From: Kalmusia sp. IMI 367209 | Taxonomy: Eukaryota > Ascomycota > Dothideomycetes > Pleosporales > Didymosphaeriaceae | Assembly: GCA_027946365.1 (NCBI GenBank) | Contig: JAPEUQ010000024.1 | Coordinates: 124,001-188,000 of the forward strand | Direction: 5' to 3' | Length of the DNA stretch: 64,000 nucleotides | Part shown: in pieces, positions 1 through 12,268 of the stretch | How positions within the stretch are numbered: position 1 is the first letter of the stretch | Layout: every line of letters begins with the position of its first letter | Position numbers and translations under genes: made by a program | Notes under the pieces: model-generated | The model's input: only the letters and a program-made list of their open reading frames with translations | What the model was told of the DNA's origin: nothing | The model's database searches: none

Positions 1-1
1 C

Positions 2-2500
2 TTTCCAGATGCCAACATACCTATCAAAGTGTTGAAAGCCTTGAAAGAGTTCAGCTTCAGCGGAGCATCGACTGATACCGAGTCATCTGAAGAAGAGGAT
101 GGCGCCCTTTTCAACTCCAATTCGGCATACGGAGAAGACGACGCACTCTCTAAGGACGAGGATGGGACTGAAATGTCCTGGTCACGTTCTCCCACCCCTG
201 AGCCTCCGAAACAACCACTCCAGCCTCGTCAATCCTTGCCTCCAGACTCTAGCTTTGAGGCTGGCAAGATTGCAGAGTTCCAAGATGCACCTCGTGTGGA
301 AAGCTCCAGCCAAGAAGCCCAGCGTGTAGTGCTCATCGGGTCATCCCATAAAGAGGCGATCGTGAACCCCACTTTCTCGCCACCCCTGGCTCCGGGTGAA
401 AATGACTCAGACCTCGATATGGAACTGGATGTGCCGCGAGGGCTAGGGGAGGATAGTCCACCACACAATGCTTCGGCTTACTCTCAACATGTCCAACCAC
501 CTAGCACGGTGCTAGTTAAAGAGACACCGTACACTAAGGGGAAGAACGCAGCCTCTGCTTCCGTGGTCGTTTCTCCAGCTCAAGTGCAGCAGCAAGCTTC
601 GAGCGGTACCTCCAAGGATACTTCCTCAACTTCCATCGTATATTGCACCTATAAAGAACCAACCTGTTCGAAAAAAGATGAAGAGGTTGCCTTGTCTGAC
701 CCAGCTTTAGTCCCCATAACAGCCAATAGCGGCCACAAGAACCATCTCGTGGATGAAGTCACGAGACAAAGTAAAGCTGATTTTGAGTTGGAGCTGGCAG
801 AAGACATGTACACGCCATACTTCGAGCCTGATGACGTTTTCATGGATGACGTGCGGCCTGAAACACCGCGGATTTATGATGCCTCACGCTCATATCGAGA
901 CCAAGAGCAACAACGTACGATTGAAGCAATGGCAATCTCAGCACTACCGCAGCCAAGCCCCAGCTCTGCCCAAGTAACACGCTCGCCTGTCAAGCGCAAA
1001 CTCGAGATTTCGCCCGCTAAGAAGAGTGGCCGTCAGTCAAAGCGCAGGCAAATCAAGATAGTGTCTTGCAGTGGAAGTTCACCGCCAAGAGACATCGCCA
1101 ACCAGTTATTGCGAGAAAAAGAAGAGTCCATGGCAATTTTTAGGGAGAGGGAGCGCACTAGTTCCAATGCCAGCTTCGTCTCTAACCCGAACACGAGACC
1201 TGACGCTGAATCCGTACGATCTCTTGTCAAACAAGAATCTGGTCTTAGAAAGGACGAGCCACTTGTTGAGTCGCAGTTGCATCCAGGCATCGACAAGCAA
1301 GTAGCTATGTGCGGAGATCACGATGTTAACCCCGCAGATGCTACGCATAATTTTAAGTCGAGCCATGTCGCCCATGAACAGACGCCAAAATTACTTGTAG
1401 ACGCCCAGGAGAGCCTACAGCCGTCTTTGGCACCCGATAACGCTGCAATGAATATCGAATTGAAAGCACATTCAAATTCTCTAACGCTACGAAAACACAT
1501 TGAGAATGTCGATATGGATACTGACAATACAGGCGGCGACAGAGATATTCACAGCCGCACGCAGAAGACGTTAATCCGTCTTCCAGAGGCGACCACAGAA
1601 TCAGCGTACATCTCAGACGCCCTGACGGATAAACGTCCTGGTGGGCAACCGGTCAAGCCAGCGACCCTGTTCAAAACATTCAAAGCCACTTACCCCGAAT
1701 ATACAGGAGACTCCAAGCATTTCATAGGGCAGTGTAAACAGATGGAGAAACTCGAAGTTCAAGACAAGATGGTTCCCAAGTGGCAATGGGATGATTTCAT
1801 TATCCGCAACCGAACGGACTACAAGACATATGTGAATCAATGTCTCGATAATGGAGAAGACGCCGAACCGTATTACCGCTTCTACAAGGATAACATTCGG
1901 GACACACTATATACCAAGGGCATCATTGGGAGCAGAAAAGCGCTCATTGCTGCGATTGAGGAGCTCGAGGGCGGGTCTACTGTGAAGGATCGAAGAGTCA
2001 CTGCGGCAGATTCTGGTGCAGTGAGTCCCGTTGAGAAGGCTTCGATTAGCAAAGCTTCCGCTGCGAGTGCGGCTGCAATAGAACGACCGGGTTCTGGACG
2101 CAGTGCCCCGAAGAAGTCGAGGCAATCGCTTCCATCAGCGTTCGTTAAGAATAGTGAGCGAGCAGTGCCCGTACCCAAACCCAAACTAAGTGATGAGCGC
2201 CCAAGGCAGTCTCTTCCAGCTTCTTGGAGCAAAAGTCGTTCCTCTGTGCCTCCACCGAAGGCGTTAACCCGCCCCACACCGGTAAAGCAACCAAGTCGCC
2301 TCTCGACACCAGATGGCGCATCTAGACGCGCCCTGTCGTCGAATGGAATGGACATCGGGCGGCACGTTGCTATGGAGCCGACAGGGGACCCTTATCGTGA
2401 CTTTGTGTTTGCGCAAAAGCGGGTCACATGTTTGACGGGAAGTACAGAAGTACGTTCGCCCACAGAACGCAGCTCTGGCGACCGAGGCAAGAAAGCATAA
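2..2500 (+). CDS. Long disordered protein with conserved C-terminal block; possible shelterin (TPP1/Tpz1-like) subunit, 5' partial
   Basis: The frame is open from base 2 to the stop, so the N-terminus lies outside the window. About 830 residues are visible. Most are Ser/Pro/acidic low-complexity sequence with basic patches (for example KRKLEISPAKK). One conserved-looking folded block lies near residues 550-660 (about 1650-1980): LFKTFKATYPEY, then KWQWDDFIIRNRTDY, then PYYRFYKDNI. The tail after it is again basic and proline-rich. The layout (a missing N-terminal domain, a long linker, a short C-terminal helical block) fits a fungal TPP1/Tpz1-like telomere protein, and the WDDFII block is reminiscent of that family. 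This identification is from memory and weak. Safe reading: a conserved filamentous-fungal protein of unproven function, transcribed rightward and truncated by the window edge. Confidence 0.55.
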   Translation, partial: FPDANIPIKVLKALKEFSFSGASTDTESSEEEDGALFNSNSAYGEDDALSKDEDGTEMSWSRSPTPEPPKQPLQPRQSLPPDSSFEAGKIAEFQDAPRVESSSQEAQRVVLIGSSHKEAIVNPTFSPPLAPGENDSDLDMELDVPRGLGEDSPPHNASAYSQHVQPPSTVLVKETPYTKGKNAASASVVVSPAQVQQQASSGTSKDTSSTSIVYCTYKEPTCSKKDEEVALSDPALVPITANSGHKNHLVDEVTRQSKADFELELAEDMYTPYFEPDDVFMDDVRPETPRIYDASRSYRDQEQQRTIEAMAISALPQPSPSSAQVTRSPVKRKLEISPAKKSGRQSKRRQIKIVSCSGSSPPRDIANQLLREKEESMAIFRERERTSSNASFVSNPNTRPDAESVRSLVKQESGLRKDEPLVESQLHPGIDKQVAMCGDHDVNPADATHNFKSSHVAHEQTPKLLVDAQESLQPSLAPDNAAMNIELKAHSNSLTLRKHIENVDMDTDNTGGDRDIHSRTQKTLIRLPEATTESAYISDALTDKRPGGQPVKPATLFKTFKATYPEYTGDSKHFIGQCKQMEKLEVQDKMVPKWQWDDFIIRNRTDYKTYVNQCLDNGEDAEPYYRFYKDNIRDTLYTKGIIGSRKALIAAIEELEGGSTVKDRRVTAADSGAVSPVEKASISKASAASAAAIERPGSGRSAPKKSRQSLPSAFVKNSERAVPVPKPKLSDERPRQSLPASWSKSRSSVPPPKALTRPTPVKQPSRLSTPDGASRRALSSNGMDIGRHVAMEPTGDPYRDFVFAQKRVTCLTGSTEVRSPTERSSGDRGKKA

Positions 2501-3769
2501 GCTGATACGTACGGTCAGGTCGATCCGGATCCGAAGAAAGGCCTCCCAGAGAAACTACAGGTCAGACGGGTTGCGGAGGTGAAGAGGAACGGTTACGACG
2601 TGCTAGGCTGGAAAGATGAATTATAAATTATAGGTCAGGACATTGCTTGCGTTGGTGTTTGATTTTGGACATTGGTACATTTTAGCATAGGACGTTTGCT
2701 GGCGCATTTGGGAACGGATACCCCGAGGACTTGATATTGCCTTGTATAGGATTCCGCTAAGTGCTTGTCACAGAAGTAGATTGCGGTGAGCAAGATGTTT
2801 GAACCAGCAATACATGGTTTTCCGGATCTGCGCCTACGTCGGACATGTGAAAATGGGACCACGGATCAGTATGGCTCGGCAGTAGCGCTGCAGACGGAAT
2901 ACGGTCCGCAGGTATGAGTTCGAGTGCCTCGTGATGGGTGCTTTGATGGCAGATGGCGGTCGCATGGGGGCAACACTATCGGATGGCGGGTCACTTGCAC
3001 CCCACATTACATTATGTATGTATCATTCGAGCTGGGGTCGCGTGACGGTACAATGGTTAGCGCAACTGGATGTTTAGGAATGTGGCGGATAGAAAGAAAT
3101 GGTTGCCGGGCACTCGATTGCTACAAGACTGCTCCCCAGCTTCCTCGGTGGCCGAGCGTCACAGCCAGCACATGTGGACGACAAGAAGAAGTGTTGGATG
3201 CATGTGGACCTGCAGGGCCTTTGCAGGACATGGGCGGGTGTTTAGGTCTTCAGGTGGTCTCCAGCGCACCAGCTGACGGGGTGCCGGGCTTTTGGGGCCG
3301 TGCATGCGCATGCACATGCGCCTTGCCGCCTTTGCAACACAAGCGATGACGCTGCTTCGAGCCTGCCCGGCTGCCAGCTGGCTGTGCACGCCTTATGTCT
3401 ACGTCTGCGTCTACGCTGACTCTCTTTCTCTCTCTTTCTGTCCAACAAATACCACATGTCCGCTCAATGCCGCAGTGCGCCTTCCAACGCGTCCAAGCAG
3501 ATTCGGTACTGACGTCCGCCCCATCTGCTGCCACTGACCGACCGACCGACTGACCGACTGCCCAACCCATGTACCTCCGCAAGTTTGAAGGTCCGCCCTA
3601 ACTGGCCTACAACTCGCGCGACCTACCGTACCTACCGTGCCTACCGCTCTTTCACTGTCTGGCCTATACTGTCTCAAGTCGAGTGCGCTGCGCGCACCCT
3701 TGATCTTTGAGTGGCCACTTGCGGCCCCAGCCCTTCGTCATACTCGCGCATGGCGTGCGTTCGCTGCAA
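2501..3769. other. Intergenic region, promoter side of the lipase gene
   Basis: There is no convincing gene. The last 350 bases are rich in C and T and contain short GACC/GACT tetranucleotide runs near 3536-3560 and TACC-type runs near 3623-3645, typical of a fungal promoter/5' UTR. Open frames here lack codon bias or recognisable motifs. Confidence 0.5.
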
Positions 3770-6605
3770 ATGTCTTTTGTATCTGATACAGTGCTGTCCG
3801 GTGGTGCTCGACTGCATGTAGCAAGAGGGGGACAGGCGACCAAGGATGGGCAGAAGCAGTCGAGCCAGAGCTCAGCAGGACGTTTGGATCCTCTCATCCG
3901 GCTTGTGAAAGACCCGTTTGGACTTTTTGGCCGTGGGACAGATGCGGAACATGGGCAGACAGTAGAGGAAGGGGAAGAAGAAGACCGCAAGCAATTGTTA
4001 TATCTGCGCATGCGTGAGGTGAGTGCCGGGTCATTGCTTTGTCTACGCATACTCATAGCAGCGACAGGCCGAATCCTACCATGACTGGAAAGCGGCGGCG
4101 ACTGAGCTGGATACCCTCGAGGGCAACGATACCTGGAAGTTCCACGATGAATCGTCCGAATACGATGCTGAGCTCGTCAAGGCCCGCCTAGAACAGCTCG
4201 ACGAGGCTCGCCTAAACTGCGACGTGAAGCGTATGCTCTTCCTCGTGCGTACAACTCTCACGCGCGGTCTCGGCGGCATGGGCCATCTGCGGCTGTACAA
4301 GCATTCACACGTTGGGACCAAGAGGCTCATCGAGAAATATATCGACTCGGCAGTACAGACGTTGGCTACGCTCCCCGAAGTAGCAGCCAAGCAGGGGGAG
4401 AACTGCCCTGTCAAGCCGCACAAAGTTGCCGAAGAGCTGCTTCGTACTCGCCAGTCCTTCGGTCGGACAGCGCTCCTCTTGTCCGGCGGGGGCACGTTTG
4501 GCATGAATCATATTGGTGTAGTCAAATGCCTATGGGAGCTGCACCTTCTCCCTCGCATCATATCAGGCGCATCCGCAGGGAGTATTGTCTGCGCAGTCTT
4601 GTGCTCCAAAACCGATGCTGAGATACCCGCCGTGTTGAGTGAATTTTGTTATGGTGATCTGGCTGTGTTCGAGAAACCTGGCGAAGAGGAGGGTGCGATG
4701 CAAAAAGTCACGCGGTTCCTCAAGTACGGGTCGTTGTTTGACATCTCGCATCTGCAGAGGGTGATGAGGCAGATGCTAGGCGATATCACGTTTCAAGAAT
4801 CGTACAATCGGACTCGGAGAATTCTCAACATTACTGTCTCGAGCGCGAGTATGTATGAGCTTCCGAGGCTGCTAAACTATGTTACAGCGCCGGATGTCAT
4901 GATTTGGTCTGCAGTGTAAGTGCTCTCCCATAGCTCAAACCGCTCTTCTCCAAAGCTACCATCCTATTTGGTGAGATGGTCACTGACTTGAGGTAGATGC
5001 GCGTCATGCTCCGTTCCGTTTGTCTTCTCTGCTGCTTCTCTCATGGCTAAAGACCAGAGAACAGGAAGAGAGATGCCGTGGGATCCTACACCCAACCAAG
5101 GGTGGATTGACGGTTCCGTGGACAATGATTTGCCCATGACTCGCCTGGCAGAAATGTTCAACGTCAATCACTTCATTGTATCGCAAGTAAACCCGCATGT
5201 AGTGCCGTTCCTTGCTAAGGAAGAAGACGCTTTGGGCGCAGAGGTGCAACAAAACCCAGCATCCTTTGCCGGACCCGGCTGGATGCACAATATGGCCAAT
5301 TTTGCAAAGGGAGAAGCTCTGCATCGTCTCGAAGTGCTCGCGGAAATGGGGCTGTTTCCCAACACCATGACCAAGGCCAGATCCATCTTGAATCAGCGAT
5401 ACTCGGGCGACATTACGATCTTCCCTGCCATCTCGTACACGAACTTTCCGAAGATTCTAAGCAACCCAACAACCGAGTACATGCTTCGTTGCTTGCTCAC
5501 TGGAGAGCAGGCTACATGGCTCAAGGTCTCCAGAATCCAAAATCACGTCGCCGTAGAGCTCGCCTTGGACGAAGCCGTGAACCAAATCCTTCCCTGTGTA
5601 CACTTCAGCCAAAGCCAGGCCAACCTTCGTCTCCTCAACTTTGCACGCCCGGCGTCACAAGGTGCGAACTTGCCTCCAACCCACCGGTTACGGCGTCACC
5701 AGAGGGATGTGCACTCTGAAAGCCACACCGGCCCCCTCGCGCCTTTCACGCCCTATGCAGAAGTAACCTCTCCTACCTTCCCTTATCTAGGTTGCGCTGA
5801 ATCATCACGCACCAAGCCGCTTCAGGCCGCTTCTAAACCATATCTCCCATCAATGAGAAATGCGAAGCCACCAAACCTTCCCAAAGTCGGTTTTTCCACC
5901 GTCGAAGCAATCTCCTCCACCGACCCCGAAGGCTCCTCTACGGATGCAGACATTTCTGACAACGTCGAATCCGACACTACTGAATTGCTCTCCTCACCCT
6001 CACCACCCCACTCGCCGCTCCCACGCGCATCCGAGCTTTTGCCTTCGACAGGCCAGGTCCTATTCCCTTCTCCATCCATCTCGGACTCATCGACACCAGT
6101 TGCGCCTGCATCCTTATTCAGGACTCAAAGGGGGAACGTCAATCTGAATATGACGCCTGCAGCCCCTAGCTCCCCCGGGTTACGATATAAGCGGCCCGTT
6201 CACTCACCTGCTGAACCACCGAAACCAGGCTCCCCGCGAAGCTCGCCGCGTCTCAAACCTTCGCATAAGCAGGAGATCAAACGAACGTTGCAGCCACTGA
6301 CTGGGCTCCCGAAATTGCAGCGTGCAGAGTCGTTCCCTAAACAGCAGAGAGTCCCTTCCAATGGAGTGAAGATGACGGACTCGCTGAACGGAGAGAGCAT
6401 GGAGGCCTCTGGTGCGCCTGTTTCACGCTCGCTTAGTACAAGAGAAGGCGTGAAGGGGCTGGATGAGCAGCAACAGGCTGAGATTGATGCGGCGGAGCGC
6501 AAGGTGAGGGAAAGCAAGCTGTTTGACATTTCCGGGGCAAGGGGCATGATCGCGAGGAGAAAGAAGAGCCGGAGTGGGAGTACGTCGGGGAAGCCTTCGC
6601 TTTGA
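3770..6605 (+). CDS. Patatin-domain triacylglycerol lipase (Tgl3/4/5 type)
   Basis: Exons 3770-4018, 4068-4915 and 4997-6605 join in frame to 901 residues (introns of 49 and 81 nt, both GT-AG). An N-terminal DUF3336-like region (about 85-215) precedes the patatin domain. That domain has a glycine-rich oxyanion loop SGGGTFG (222-228), nucleophile motif GASAG with Ser252, and the dyad aspartate in DGSVDNDLP (Asp404). The block from residue 490 carries ELALDEAV and FARPASQG, typical of the fungal family. The last 350 residues are Ser/Pro-rich and disordered. Family members hydrolyse triacylglycerol at lipid droplets and may also have lysophospholipid acyltransferase activity. The start was chosen at the first ATG in frame before MSFVSDTVLSGG; an upstream in-frame TTG is not credible. 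The full catalytic dyad argues for an active enzyme. Confidence 0.93.
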
Positions 6606-7165
6606 GGTTCCATTCCCTTTGTGGAAGATATGCATCGTCGGCGTTTTTCGTTACAAGCTTGGGTCGGGCGGACGGTGGGTCAGACTAGAGGATATCCTAG
6701 AAGCATACATGGAGGAGTTCGTCCGGGAAAGGTGCATACAGTGGATCTTGGTAGAGAGGGGGGATACCCTTTTCGTTTATTGCTAGACATTATTATCGTT
6801 GTTATTTACAACTCTACGCTTTCGGTTGGTTGTCGTTGCAGCGAGGCAATATTCGTAACCTCATGAGCCAAGACACCTTAAAATACACAGCATGTCAAGG
6901 AAACTACATATTAGACAAAGTAGCTCAGTAGCAACAGGAAGACTTCATCGACATGCATGGGGGTGGTAGAGATTGGATGTATATATATATACATGGACCA
7001 AGATCCGTTGTGCATATGCAAGCACGAACACAGCAGATTGTCGGACAAAAAGGTTAAAAAAAAAGATCCTGAACATGAAGTCGTGAGACATAAATGCTGT
7101 GCCATGCATAAAGACGGCATGATTGCCATGCTGCTCGATTGCCTCACTGTTTCCTCACGCTGTCA
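6606..7165. other. Convergent intergenic region
   Basis: The lipase and the AT-hook gene end facing each other here. It contains a short TATATATATATA run near 6979-6991 and A-rich stretches. No gene or structured element was seen; it presumably carries both 3' UTRs and poly(A) signals. Confidence 0.5.
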
Positions 7166-8057
7166 TCACAGCGATTCTTTCCTCGTCCCGTCGACGTCAA
7201 ACTTTGTCTGTATCGTTGCAACATGCCGCTTGTACAGCTCGTACCCCACGACAATAATAACAGGGATCCCCACCATGATGGCCGTCACTCTCCGCGCCGC
7301 CCCCCTTGTACTGTCGCGGCATGCGGCCCTCGCGGATGTCGCGCTCGGTTTGCTGCCGGAGGAGGGCTTCGGCGGTGGGTGGTTTCGGACGGGGCGCTGC
7401 GGGTATTGAAGGAGTAATGGTGTGTGTGGGGAGAGGGATGGTGGATGTTCGCGGTTTGGGTGCGAACGGGGCGGTAGACGTGGGTTTCGTAAGAGGTGTT
7501 GTTGGTTTTGGTGGGGGGGATGAGGTAGGCGTCAACGGTGTGGGTTCGGACAGAGGTGGTGACGACGCGGTGGGTTTTGACAACGAAGGTGGTGGTATGG
7601 TTGTGGTTGTCGAGGGCTGCGGCGCAGAGGAAGGGGATTGAGGAGGTATTATACGGGACGGTTGAACTTCAGGTTGCGCTTGAAATGTCTCTGGAGGAGC
7701 AGTCTCAGAAGCAGGTATGGCTTGTGCTGTTGCTGCCTCGACAGCTCCAAGCACCGTCTCGGGCGGCGGTGGCTTCACCGTGCCCGTCTTGTATACTTCG
7801 TCTAGTATCTTGCTCGTCGACGGTGTGACAGGTGTTGGCTTCTCTGCTGCTTTCGGTGCTTTTGGCGCTTTCGCCGCTTTGCTTGTTTTCGTAACTTTCT
7901 TCGGCGCCTCCTCCTTCTTGGTAGACTTCACAGCCGCCGTCTTAGTGCTGGCCTTCCTCACACTTTTCTTCGCTTCGCCCGTCGCCACCGCCCCCTCCTC
8001 AACCACCTTCCTCGGGCGTCCGCGCTTCTTCGGTTCGGTAGTGACTGCTGCGTCCAT
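7166..8057 (-). CDS. AT-hook protein with likely C-terminal membrane helix, interrupted by +1 frameshift
   Basis: The gene starts at ATG 8055-8057. Residues 10-17 (KKRGRPRK) are a canonical AT-hook for the DNA minor groove. A Lys/Ala-rich, histone-H1-like stretch follows, then a long Pro/Ser/Thr linker and a helical segment TAEALLRQQTERDIREGRMP. As written the frame runs to a stop near 7197 with a meaningless Cys-rich tail (286 residues). Skipping one G in a run of six (7300-7305) instead gives RRVTAIMVGIPVIIVVGYEL, a clear hydrophobic helix followed by YKRH, ending at 7166 (296 residues). The shifted reading is far more protein-like. It would make a tail-anchored or small membrane protein with a DNA-binding head. 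No functional family was recognised. Confidence 0.6.
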
Positions 8058-8578
8058 TGCGCTGACCCAGATTCCAATTGGCCGTTGCTGATGCCCAAGG
8101 ATTCGAAAGTAGGAGAAACGGGCGATATGGGGAGAATCGAGGCGTTGTGGGGTTGAGTCAACGCGTTAAAGGAGGCTTGCTAGACGCGTCGCGGGAAATT
8201 TCAGAGTAGGCGACTGGGACTGGGATCTGGGCGAGCAGAGCTGCAGGGAAGCCGAAGGCTGCAAGGCTAGGGTCGCTGTGGGGTGCGTGCAGGCCTATCG
8301 ATAGGGGGCGGGGTACCCACGCGAAACATCAAACGTCCCGTGACCTATTTTTATGAGAACAGTGGGAATGGGAGATACGATTTAATAAAGTATGTAGCAG
8401 AAGAAGGGATGGTGTTAAATCGTATGAGTTCATTGCTATCATTGCTCCATCCTTACCAAGATATGATGTATGTCGTGATAAAGTCATTCCCAATAATGCT
8501 ACCTCTGAAGATGTCGAGAGCAGTCCTCGAACCTCGAAACGCCTATATCGCCCCCACGCCCGCTGTATCATCCTGCCA
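8058..8578. other. Intergenic region between AT-hook gene and antiporter
   Basis: It holds the promoter of the leftward AT-hook gene and the 3' end of the leftward antiporter. No gene, RNA or repeat was found. Confidence 0.5.
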
Positions 8579-11486
8579 TTATTTGTAAGTCACCTGTCCC
8601 GAAGAAGTTGCAGACGCCGTCCCCGCCTTGACAACCAACACACTGGCCCCCGACTTGCTGTCCCACACCTTCTCCGCCAGCGTACCCAACGTCGACGCAG
8701 CACCTGACGCAGTCACCGATCTGATTTCATCTGCGGTTCCTTCTGACAGTTGGAGGCCATTGCGCCCAATGTTCCGACCAAGGACGATCAGGTCTCCAGC
8801 ATTCTTGGGATTCTGCCCGACTTCGGAAGCCGCGCGAGCAATAACATCCTGAACCGGGTTGGATGAAGGGACAGTTTCGAAGACGACTCGGGCAGATAGT
8901 TCGGCCGGGAGAGACGCACTAAGCGAGGCGAAGAAGGAGGCGTCGTTCTCGATGGATGAAGATTCGGTGACAGCGACTACTTCCCCACCCTTGGCGCCTG
9001 AAGATGCTGAAGATGCTGCAGGTACCTCGCTAAGAATATCCGAGGGGACATCAAACCGCACAATCGTCACTGTGACCTCGGGGTTCTCGGCGAGCTGGAG
9101 CACGAGGCGAAGTGCAGTGCGGTCGTCCTCGCCGCCGAAGAAAGGGAAGAAGATGTGATGGCTGCGATCTGCAATAGGAGCGGTGACTGTTTTCTCACGA
9201 TTGCTGTGTAAGCTAACGGCGCTGTATGTGCGGGTGAGCTTCCCACGTTCCTTTTTATCTTTGTTCTTGCTGCCTCCAAAGTTCTTGTTGACGAGCACTG
9301 CAACCGGAATCGACGATTGCTCGAATGTTTCGTTGACAAACGAAGTGTATGAGGGTGCTGCGAGCTTGTTTTTCGTTCCTTTATCTTCAATGACGGCCTG
9401 CTCAGACATACCGCCTGTTTCACTCCAGGGTAGTACGAGGAAATCGGAATCCGATGCACGCGTGCTCAGAGTATCAGCGAACGAAGATTCGGGCACGACG
9501 AGAACCTCGCCACTAACCGCAAGATTGTGTAGTCGTCCAAACGTACGGAAAATGTTGACCACAGGATCGTAAGCCGTGTAAGAGTCGACTTCAGTGACGG
9601 CCATCACGGAGGAGCCACGATCGGTCAGATTGAGAAGGCGTAACCCATATGCCTCTACAGGCCTCTTGATTTCTTCTTGCAGCTCTTCTCCAGTTTCCTT
9701 ACTCGTGCTAGCTGTGCGCTCAGCTTTCGGATGCGATATCGCCTTTGACTGTGAGGATCCACCAAAAAGTGAGGCGAATGCGAGCAGATTCGGCATGCTA
9801 TCCAAGCGCAGATAGACGGTTAGGTGTTTAATCTTTTGCGAAGATACCTTGTCGTAGTGTGCCGCATCAGCTACGCTATCTGTATCATGGAGGGGCTTGC
9901 CACTGTCCCAGTCAATCTCGCCTCGTTTGAAGGCTTCTGCCTTCTTCTGGTACCACACAGGATAAAAATACATCGTCAACGGCGACGACAAGAAGGTTGT
10001 AATGAGAGCCATTACGACGAAAATCGTGAAAGTTCGAGTACTAAGGATTTTAGCTTGAAGACCAATGTTCTACATTTATTAGCTTCCAGCAGTACAGCCT
10101 GAGCGCAGGATCTTACCAAGACAATCAACTCGACCAAGCCCTTGCAACTCATCAATGACCCGATAGCGAAGCATTCGCGCCAAAGCATGCCAGTGGATCG
10201 AGCAGCCACGGTGGCGCCAACAAATTTCGAAAAGAAGGCGACACACACAACTCCAACAACATATGCCCAGACGATACCGCTATCCAAAAGTCCGATATTG
10301 GTGCTCAGTCCAGACAGAGTAAAGTATAAAGGTAGGAAGAGAGCTCCAATCAGATCTTCAATCTTTTCAGCGACTTTGATGGCAAAGCCACCCTCATGTG
10401 GACAGATTAGACCAGCCAAAAATGCTCCGAAAATGGCGTGCACACCGATAATACCGGTGAAAAAAGAGCATGCCAGGCAGAGCAACAATGTTAGTGCAAC
10501 CATGCCCTGGCTAGGCCCGTCTTGCAGTGCACGATTCCTTCGTAGGATCCAGATGAAGGCTGGTCGTACAAGATAGGCGAGGAACAGGACGAATCCAACA
10601 CAGACAAGTAAGATGTACAGCGCCGTCAAGCCCGCACCTGAGTTGACGAGAGCGACACAGAGCGCAAGGAGGATCCAGCCTGTTGAGCCGCATTAGTTCC
10701 AGTTACACAAATGTCATAAGGCCAACCCTACCGACAACGTCATTGCCCACACCAGCAGACAGAACGATAACGCCCACGGGCGTGTCAAGCAATTTCAACT
10801 CGGTCAGGATACGGCATAGCACGGGAAAAGCCTGCTTGAGTCAGCGAGACACCCTATTGTACTCGCATGTTACGAGCTTACTGTGATGGCCATAGCGACT
10901 CCAATGAAGAGCATATAGACAGGGAAGTCTATTGGCACTAAGCCTTCCTCATGCCTGAACTGGTTATAGAGTCCTACAGATATGGCACACCCGAGGCCAA
11001 AGGGGATGGCCATACTGACTACGCCGACATTCAGGGCGACCTTCCAATTGCTGACCAGAAAGCGCAGGTCGACCTCGAGTCCTATTATGAACAGGAAGAG
11101 CACGAGACCAAGGTTTGCAACCAGGTTCAATTGAGGCATCGCTGCATCGGGGAAAATATGCTCTTTAAATCCTGGAATACGGCCCATGGCCGTGGGACCT
11201 AGTAAAATGCCTCCAATGACTTCAGATATGACGCGAGGCTGGCGAAGCTTGGATAGAGGCCAATTGAGTGCGCGGCAGAATACTATGATGATGATGACCT
11301 GTGGGAGTCATCAGCTTCCAAATCTGCCATGGCAAGAATAACCTTCCCCACCTGGATAATGAAAAGAATAATAGGGTTCTTTGGATCGACCTTTACAGGA
11401 CTAACATGCTCGAGCACGCCACCCTGCGGCGTCGCCTTGGTCGCAGTAGTCGCGGCCGCGACGGCGGAAGAGAGCGTCGACGACAT
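8579..11486 (-). CDS. KHA1: Monovalent cation/H+ antiporter, CPA2 family (Kha1-type)
   Basis: Five exons (minus strand order): 11486-11352, 11298-10882, 10831-10732, 10679-10117 and 10069-8579. The introns are 47-53 nt and the product is 901 residues, close to yeast Kha1. The first half has about twelve hydrophobic segments with sodium/hydrogen-exchanger hallmarks: [11 protein letters not shown] near residue 65, IIGLEVDL, and GVGNDVVGW, where the two conserved acidic/polar residues of the exchanger core sit. The C-terminal 430 residues are soluble and carry a universal-stress-like regulatory region ([33 protein letters not shown]). Yeast Kha1 works in Golgi membranes in K+ and pH homeostasis; the same role is inferred. 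Ser/Ala-rich N-terminus; start at the first ATG. All junctions keep frame. Confidence 0.93.
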
Positions 11487-12268
11487 GGCAGAGGACTAGA
11501 CACGCTCCCCAAGACCAAGCTCCAAATTCCAGGGAAAGGCCGTCTTAGAGAGACTCAATGCGCAGAGAGAGAGAGAGCGCATCCAGGTCTACTCTGGGTA
11601 CTTTATCGGCCACGGGAAGGATGTAAGCGTGGTTCACCCTGCGTCCAGGCCTGCACGGCTGGGGAGCTATGGCGACTTGGCGAGCGGGAAGAACCAGGGT
11701 AGCGGTGGGCGCAGGTTCATGTGATGGCGCTGATGGAGGGCCGCGTGCTTGAACGCCGGGCTTGCAGGGCGTCGAGGTATCCACCGCAGGCGCATTGGCG
11801 CGCTGGGCATTTTTTTTTGGCGGTGAATAGCATTGGAGGTTGCGGTGGGCGCATGCTCATTATCGTGAGCTATGTGCATGTTTCATTGAGCCCGCTTGCG
11901 CCAAGTCTCCCACGCCGGATCTTCGAAAGCGTCGGCCAATTGCAGTCTCATGCCGTCATTCCGCCGCACTTCTCCCTTATAGCGTGAGGCGCCAGTGTAG
12001 AGCGCCATCATTCTGGTTGGGCTACGCCGTTGTATGCTGCTACTGTACATGCTGCATGCAGCGGATGTTGCGGATGGCGCAGGACGCTATGGTTTTCACT
12101 TGCACTTGTACGTTGCATTTAACAAGACAATGGTAATATAAATGATCATCGACGTTGCGTGTACGTATAAGCCGGCAAACGCCCAGCAGCATGGTCACAG
12201 ATACCTCGTTGCAGCCTAGCTGCAGTGTCCTTTGGCCTGGGGTAGCATGCGACCACGTGCAGGCCGTC
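11487..12268. other. Intergenic region upstream of antiporter
   Basis: It contains the antiporter promoter/5' UTR (including a short GAGAGAGAGAG run near 11567-11577) and the 3' flank of the GH92 gene. Nothing gene-like was seen on either strand. Confidence 0.5.
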
